Positions 61,100 to 64,000 of a stretch of DNA of 64,000 bases are shown in pieces; the stretch's first letter is position 1; each line of letters begins with the position of its first letter. The notes beneath the pieces are model-generated. The model ran no database searches. It saw nothing but the letters and a program-made list of their open reading frames with translations, and had not been told where the DNA came from. Origin of the DNA: Litorilinea aerophila (GTDB lineage Bacteria; Chloroflexota; Anaerolineae; Caldilineales; Caldilineaceae); the NCBI GenBank assembly GCA_945897075.1, contig CAMDEX010000004.1, positions 1 through 64,000 on the forward strand, written 5' to 3'. Made by a program: the position numbers and the translations under genes.

Positions 61100-62941
61100 A
61101 TGAAACTGAAGTTAGGGTATGCTCTGATCGTTTTCGTCGTGCTGGCTATGTTACTGGCGGCGTGCCAACCGGCGGCTCCGGCAGAACCAGCCGCAGAACC
61201 AGCCGCAGCCCCGGCGCAAGAGGCAGCCCCCGCGGCCGCCCCGGCCGCTGCAGGCGAAATCAAAGATGTTCCCCGCGAGAAGACCTATGTGGTCACTTTA
61301 TGGTCGGACACGGGTGGCACAATGCCCGGATTCGACAACTGGAACCCGCTGATGAATGCTGGCGGCGCTCTGCGCGGCAACGGCGGCAACGCTGGGTTGT
61401 CCGAAGGTCTCTTCTACCGCAACCTGAACAACGGTGAGGAGACCCCCTGGCTGGCCGTGAGCTATGCGCCCAATGATGATTTCACCCAGTGGACGATCAA
61501 CCTGCGCGAGGGCGTGGAATGGTCCGATGGCGTGCCGTTCACCTGCACAGATGTGAAGTTTACGCTTGACCTAATCAAGGCCAGCGCTCCAGACATGCAA
61601 CTATCCTCCTACTTCGATGAATGGATGGCGGATGTCAGTTGCGCCGATGAACTCACGGTTGTGATCAACCTGAAGAGGGCCAGTTCGCGCTTTATCTATC
61701 CGCTGGTGATCGGCCATGAATACCATTTGGCGATAGTGCCTGAGCACATCTGGAAGGATGTCGCCGATCCCAAGACATTCACCAATTTCGATCTCGCCAA
61801 TGGCGGGCCGGTATTCACCGGCCCCTACAAAGTGGTCAGCGCATCGGGCACGCAGGTCATCCTCGATCGCCGCGACGATTGGTGGGCTGCCAAGAGCGGT
61901 TTCCACGAATTGCCCGCACCGGAGCGCATCATCGTCATCCCCTTCGGCAGCGATGAAGCAATGGCCCAGAAGTATATCACCAACCAGATTGACTACGGCG
62001 GCCCCCTGCTGATCGGCACCTATCTGGCTGCGGCGCAACAGAACGACAAGTTGATCCCCTGGTTCAAAGAGGGCGATGTGCGCGGTGCGCCCGATGGCTG
62101 TCTCTATGATCTACAACTTAACAACACGAACCCGCTCTTTGCGGACAAAAACGTGCGTCTGGCCCTCAACTACGCCACTGACCGCCAGCAATTGGTGGAA
62201 CTGGCCTATTTGAACTCCACCCACGCCACGGTCGTCCCCTTCTCCAGCTACATCTCCAACTGGGTTACCGGCGACCTGAAGACGGCGATTGATGGGTATG
62301 ATCGGGGTACACCCAGCGCCAGCAAAGTGGAAGAGTATATGACCGCGGCTGGCTATGCCAAGAATGGCAGCGGCATCTGGGAAAAGGATGGCGCGACCGC
62401 CAAGTTCACAATCCGCACACCCAACTGGCTGGCACCGATTGGCCCCGTATTGACCGAACAGTACACGCAGGCAGGCTTTGAGGTGACCGAAAGCCCCGAC
62501 CGCACCAACACCTTCGGCACCGAGTTGACCGCCGGCACCTTTGATGCCATGGTCTTTGTCTTCTGTGGCAGCCTCAACGACCCGTTTGACACGCTTGAGA
62601 GATTCCATAGCAAGAAGTATGCACCGGCCGGGGAAAACGTCCCCGACGGTATGGCTGGCTGGCGCTATAAGAACCCCGATATGGATCTAGCGATCGAGGC
62701 CATGGAAGCCATGATCCCCGACAACAACAACCCTGCCTACATGGAGCAGGTGATCGCCGCGACCAAGCTCTACCTTGAGGATATGCCTGCCCTCATTCTG
62801 GCCGAAGAGCTGCATGTGATTCCGGGCAACTACACCTACTGGACCGGATTCCCGAACGCGGACGACCCGTATGTGGCCCCCTACCCCTGCTGGCGTGATA
62901 TCTTCTTGATGACCCTGAAGCTCAAACCAGTAGTGCAATAA
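61100..62941 (+). CDS. ABC transporter substrate-binding lipoprotein (family 5, peptide/sugar)
   Basis: 613 residues; GGGAGGAATGT precedes the ATG. Lipoprotein signal VLAMLLAAC, an Ala/Pro/Glu-rich linker, then the family 5 fold: ALINLREGVEWSDG-like segment (WTINLREGVEWSDGVPFT), FTGPYKVVS, DKNVRLALNYATDRQQLVEL. These bind peptides, oligosaccharides or nickel. It captures substrate outside the membrane for the permease encoded next. Confidence 0.9.
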   Translation: MKLKLGYALIVFVVLAMLLAACQPAAPAEPAAEPAAAPAQEAAPAAAPAAAGEIKDVPREKTYVVTLWSDTGGTMPGFDNWNPLMNAGGALRGNGGNAGLSEGLFYRNLNNGEETPWLAVSYAPNDDFTQWTINLREGVEWSDGVPFTCTDVKFTLDLIKASAPDMQLSSYFDEWMADVSCADELTVVINLKRASSRFIYPLVIGHEYHLAIVPEHIWKDVADPKTFTNFDLANGGPVFTGPYKVVSASGTQVILDRRDDWWAAKSGFHELPAPERIIVIPFGSDEAMAQKYITNQIDYGGPLLIGTYLAAAQQNDKLIPWFKEGDVRGAPDGCLYDLQLNNTNPLFADKNVRLALNYATDRQQLVELAYLNSTHATVVPFSSYISNWVTGDLKTAIDGYDRGTPSASKVEEYMTAAGYAKNGSGIWEKDGATAKFTIRTPNWLAPIGPVLTEQYTQAGFEVTESPDRTNTFGTELTAGTFDAMVFVFCGSLNDPFDTLERFHSKKYAPAGENVPDGMAGWRYKNPDMDLAIEAMEAMIPDNNNPAYMEQVIAATKLYLEDMPALILAEELHVIPGNYTYWTGFPNADDPYVAPYPCWRDIFLMTLKLKPVVQ

Positions 62942-62958
62942 ATCGCTGGTTGCTATGA

Positions 62959-63065
62959 GAGGGCAGCGTAGATGCGCTGCCCTCCCTCTTCGAGGGGGCA
63001 TGAGGTTCAGCGAAAAAGTACCTGCGATTCACCTGTGGGTTCTCTCCTGCTGAACCTCGTGCCCC
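62959..63065 (+). promoter_or_regulatory. Two hairpins between binding-protein and permease genes
   Basis: A 10-bp stem GAGGGCAGCG/CGCTGCCCTC (62959-62984) and a longer pair at 62995-63011 and 63049-63065 (16 of 17). Such structures commonly lower permease expression relative to the binding protein by partial termination or mRNA stabilisation. Confidence 0.6.
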
Positions 63066-63086
63066 TATTGTTTAAGGAAGTACTCC

Positions 63087-64000
63087 ATGCTCAACTATAT
63101 CGGCCGCCGCTTTCTCCAGTTCCTCTTGATCATCTTTATTGCCAACTCATTGACCTTCTTGTTGCCGCGCCTCACCCCCGGCGACCCAATCCAGGAGGCA
63201 TTGACGGCCAAGGCCGCTACCGCGGGCAGAACCAATGTGGACATTCAGGCTTGGGCGGCAACCTACAACGCCAAGTTTGGGCTGGATCAGCCACTTTGGA
63301 AACAGTACCTCAACTATTGGTATGATATGATCCACCTGGATTTTGGCTTTTCGCTCAACGATTATCCTGCCACTGTGATGTCGAAGATTCGGGCAGCGAT
63401 TCCGTGGACACTCGGTTTTATGTCAGTAGCAATTTTTTTGGCATTTATCGTTGGCTCGGCATTGGGCGCTCTGTTGGCCTGGCCCAACTCCCCGGGCTGG
63501 ATTCAGGGGATGGTGCCAATTTTGATGATTATCTCAGCCATCCCCTTCTATCTTTTTGGGCTGGCGCTGATCTGGATCTTTGGCGTCCAGTTGCGTTGGT
63601 TACCCACCGGTGGGGCCTACGATCCGATTTTGATCTTGCGCTGGGATTGGAAAACCACCGCCAACATCCTCCAACATGCCATCTTGCCGGCTACGGCGTT
63701 GGTACTCTTTGGCGTTGGCTCGTGGGCGTTGAGTATGCGGGCAACGATGATTAGCATTTTGGGCGAGGATTACATCACTTTTGCCCAGTCCAAAGGGTTG
63801 CCCGATCGCGATATTTTCCTGCGCTACGGCATACGCAACGCGCTCCTGCCCCAGGTAACGGGGTTGGCTATCTCATTCGGTCTGATCCTGGGCAGCGGGG
63901 TGTTGATCGAATCGATCTTCACCTATCCCGGCATCGGCAGCCTGATCTACGGCGCGATCAACAGCAAAGACTATTTTGTGATCAACGGCACCGTGGCGAT
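63087..64000 (+). CDS. ABC transporter permease (DppB/OppB-like), 3' end outside the window
   Basis: At least 304 residues, open to the window end. MLNYIGRRFLQFLLIIFI and LPRLTPGDPIQ are the typical OppB start, followed by about five membrane helices. The EAA-like loop reads YITFAQSKGLPDRDIFLRYG and precedes GLILGSGVLIESIFTYPGIG. It pairs with the family 5 binding protein; the second permease and ATPases should follow. AAGGAAGT lies upstream of the ATG. Confidence 0.9.
   Translation, partial: MLNYIGRRFLQFLLIIFIANSLTFLLPRLTPGDPIQEALTAKAATAGRTNVDIQAWAATYNAKFGLDQPLWKQYLNYWYDMIHLDFGFSLNDYPATVMSKIRAAIPWTLGFMSVAIFLAFIVGSALGALLAWPNSPGWIQGMVPILMIISAIPFYLFGLALIWIFGVQLRWLPTGGAYDPILILRWDWKTTANILQHAILPATALVLFGVGSWALSMRATMISILGEDYITFAQSKGLPDRDIFLRYGIRNALLPQVTGLAISFGLILGSGVLIESIFTYPGIGSLIYGAINSKDYFVINGTVA

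Overview
The window looks like a chromosomal segment of a member of the Chloroflexota (Anaerolineae/Caldilinea-like). This is an inference. It rests on the high G+C, on lipoproteins and secreted proteins with Thr/Pro-rich TPT-type linkers, on class A penicillin-binding proteins that start with lipoprotein signals, on LysM-FAS1 secreted proteins, and on a DnaB/DnaD/DnaI-type primosome cluster. All coordinates and motifs were read by eye from the sequence. No database search was possible.

Layout: 1-9 kb is mostly minus strand. It holds a broken membrane glycosyltransferase, a clan-A glycoside hydrolase, small toxin-antitoxin-like genes, an SH3 lipoprotein, and the replication cluster dnaB (with a small intein), a DnaD-like gene and a double-AAA helicase loader, followed by a bifunctional nuclease. 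9-12.7 kb carries a likely tRNA-queuosine mannosyltransferase, a lower-G+C ATPase/DUF4276 pair that resembles a defence module, and a cold-shock protein. 12.8-20.2 kb holds tRNA-Cys, two lipoprotein class A PBPs (the first frameshifted) and a secreted beta-repeat protein. 20.4-26.3 kb holds a LysM-FAS1 protein, a DinG-like helicase and an MFS exporter. 26.4-31.8 kb is a lower-G+C island of MNT/HEPN toxin-antitoxin genes plus a type III restriction-modification pair. A second LysM-FAS1 protein and a YbaK-like deacylase follow.

34-49.4 kb is mainly small-molecule and carbohydrate catabolism: sialic-acid-lyase-like aldolase, alpha/beta hydrolase, Ldh2 dehydrogenase, YdjC-type deacetylase, two xylose-isomerase-like TIM barrels, SDR, amidohydrolase and PhyH-like dioxygenase. 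A glycosyltransferase, ClpS, a duplicated TumE-type toxin-antitoxin locus, HigBA-type and DinJ/YafQ-type pairs are interspersed. 50.4-60.7 kb is one gene for a 3431-residue envelope or surface protein with Ca-binding repeats, internal membrane helices and a seven-repeat integrin-alpha-like FG-GAP propeller. The window ends inside a peptide/oligosaccharide ABC transporter operon.

The recurring theme is repeat DNA. Period-7 tandem arrays with many different consensus units lie between genes, at gene ends, inside a broken gene and, in frame, inside the giant gene. They resemble cyanobacterial heptanucleotide STRRs. There are also a 100-bp tandem duplication with a hairpin, an 88-bp MITE-like element with 11-bp flanking direct repeats, a small gene bracketed by 24-bp inverted repeats, and several long palindromes.
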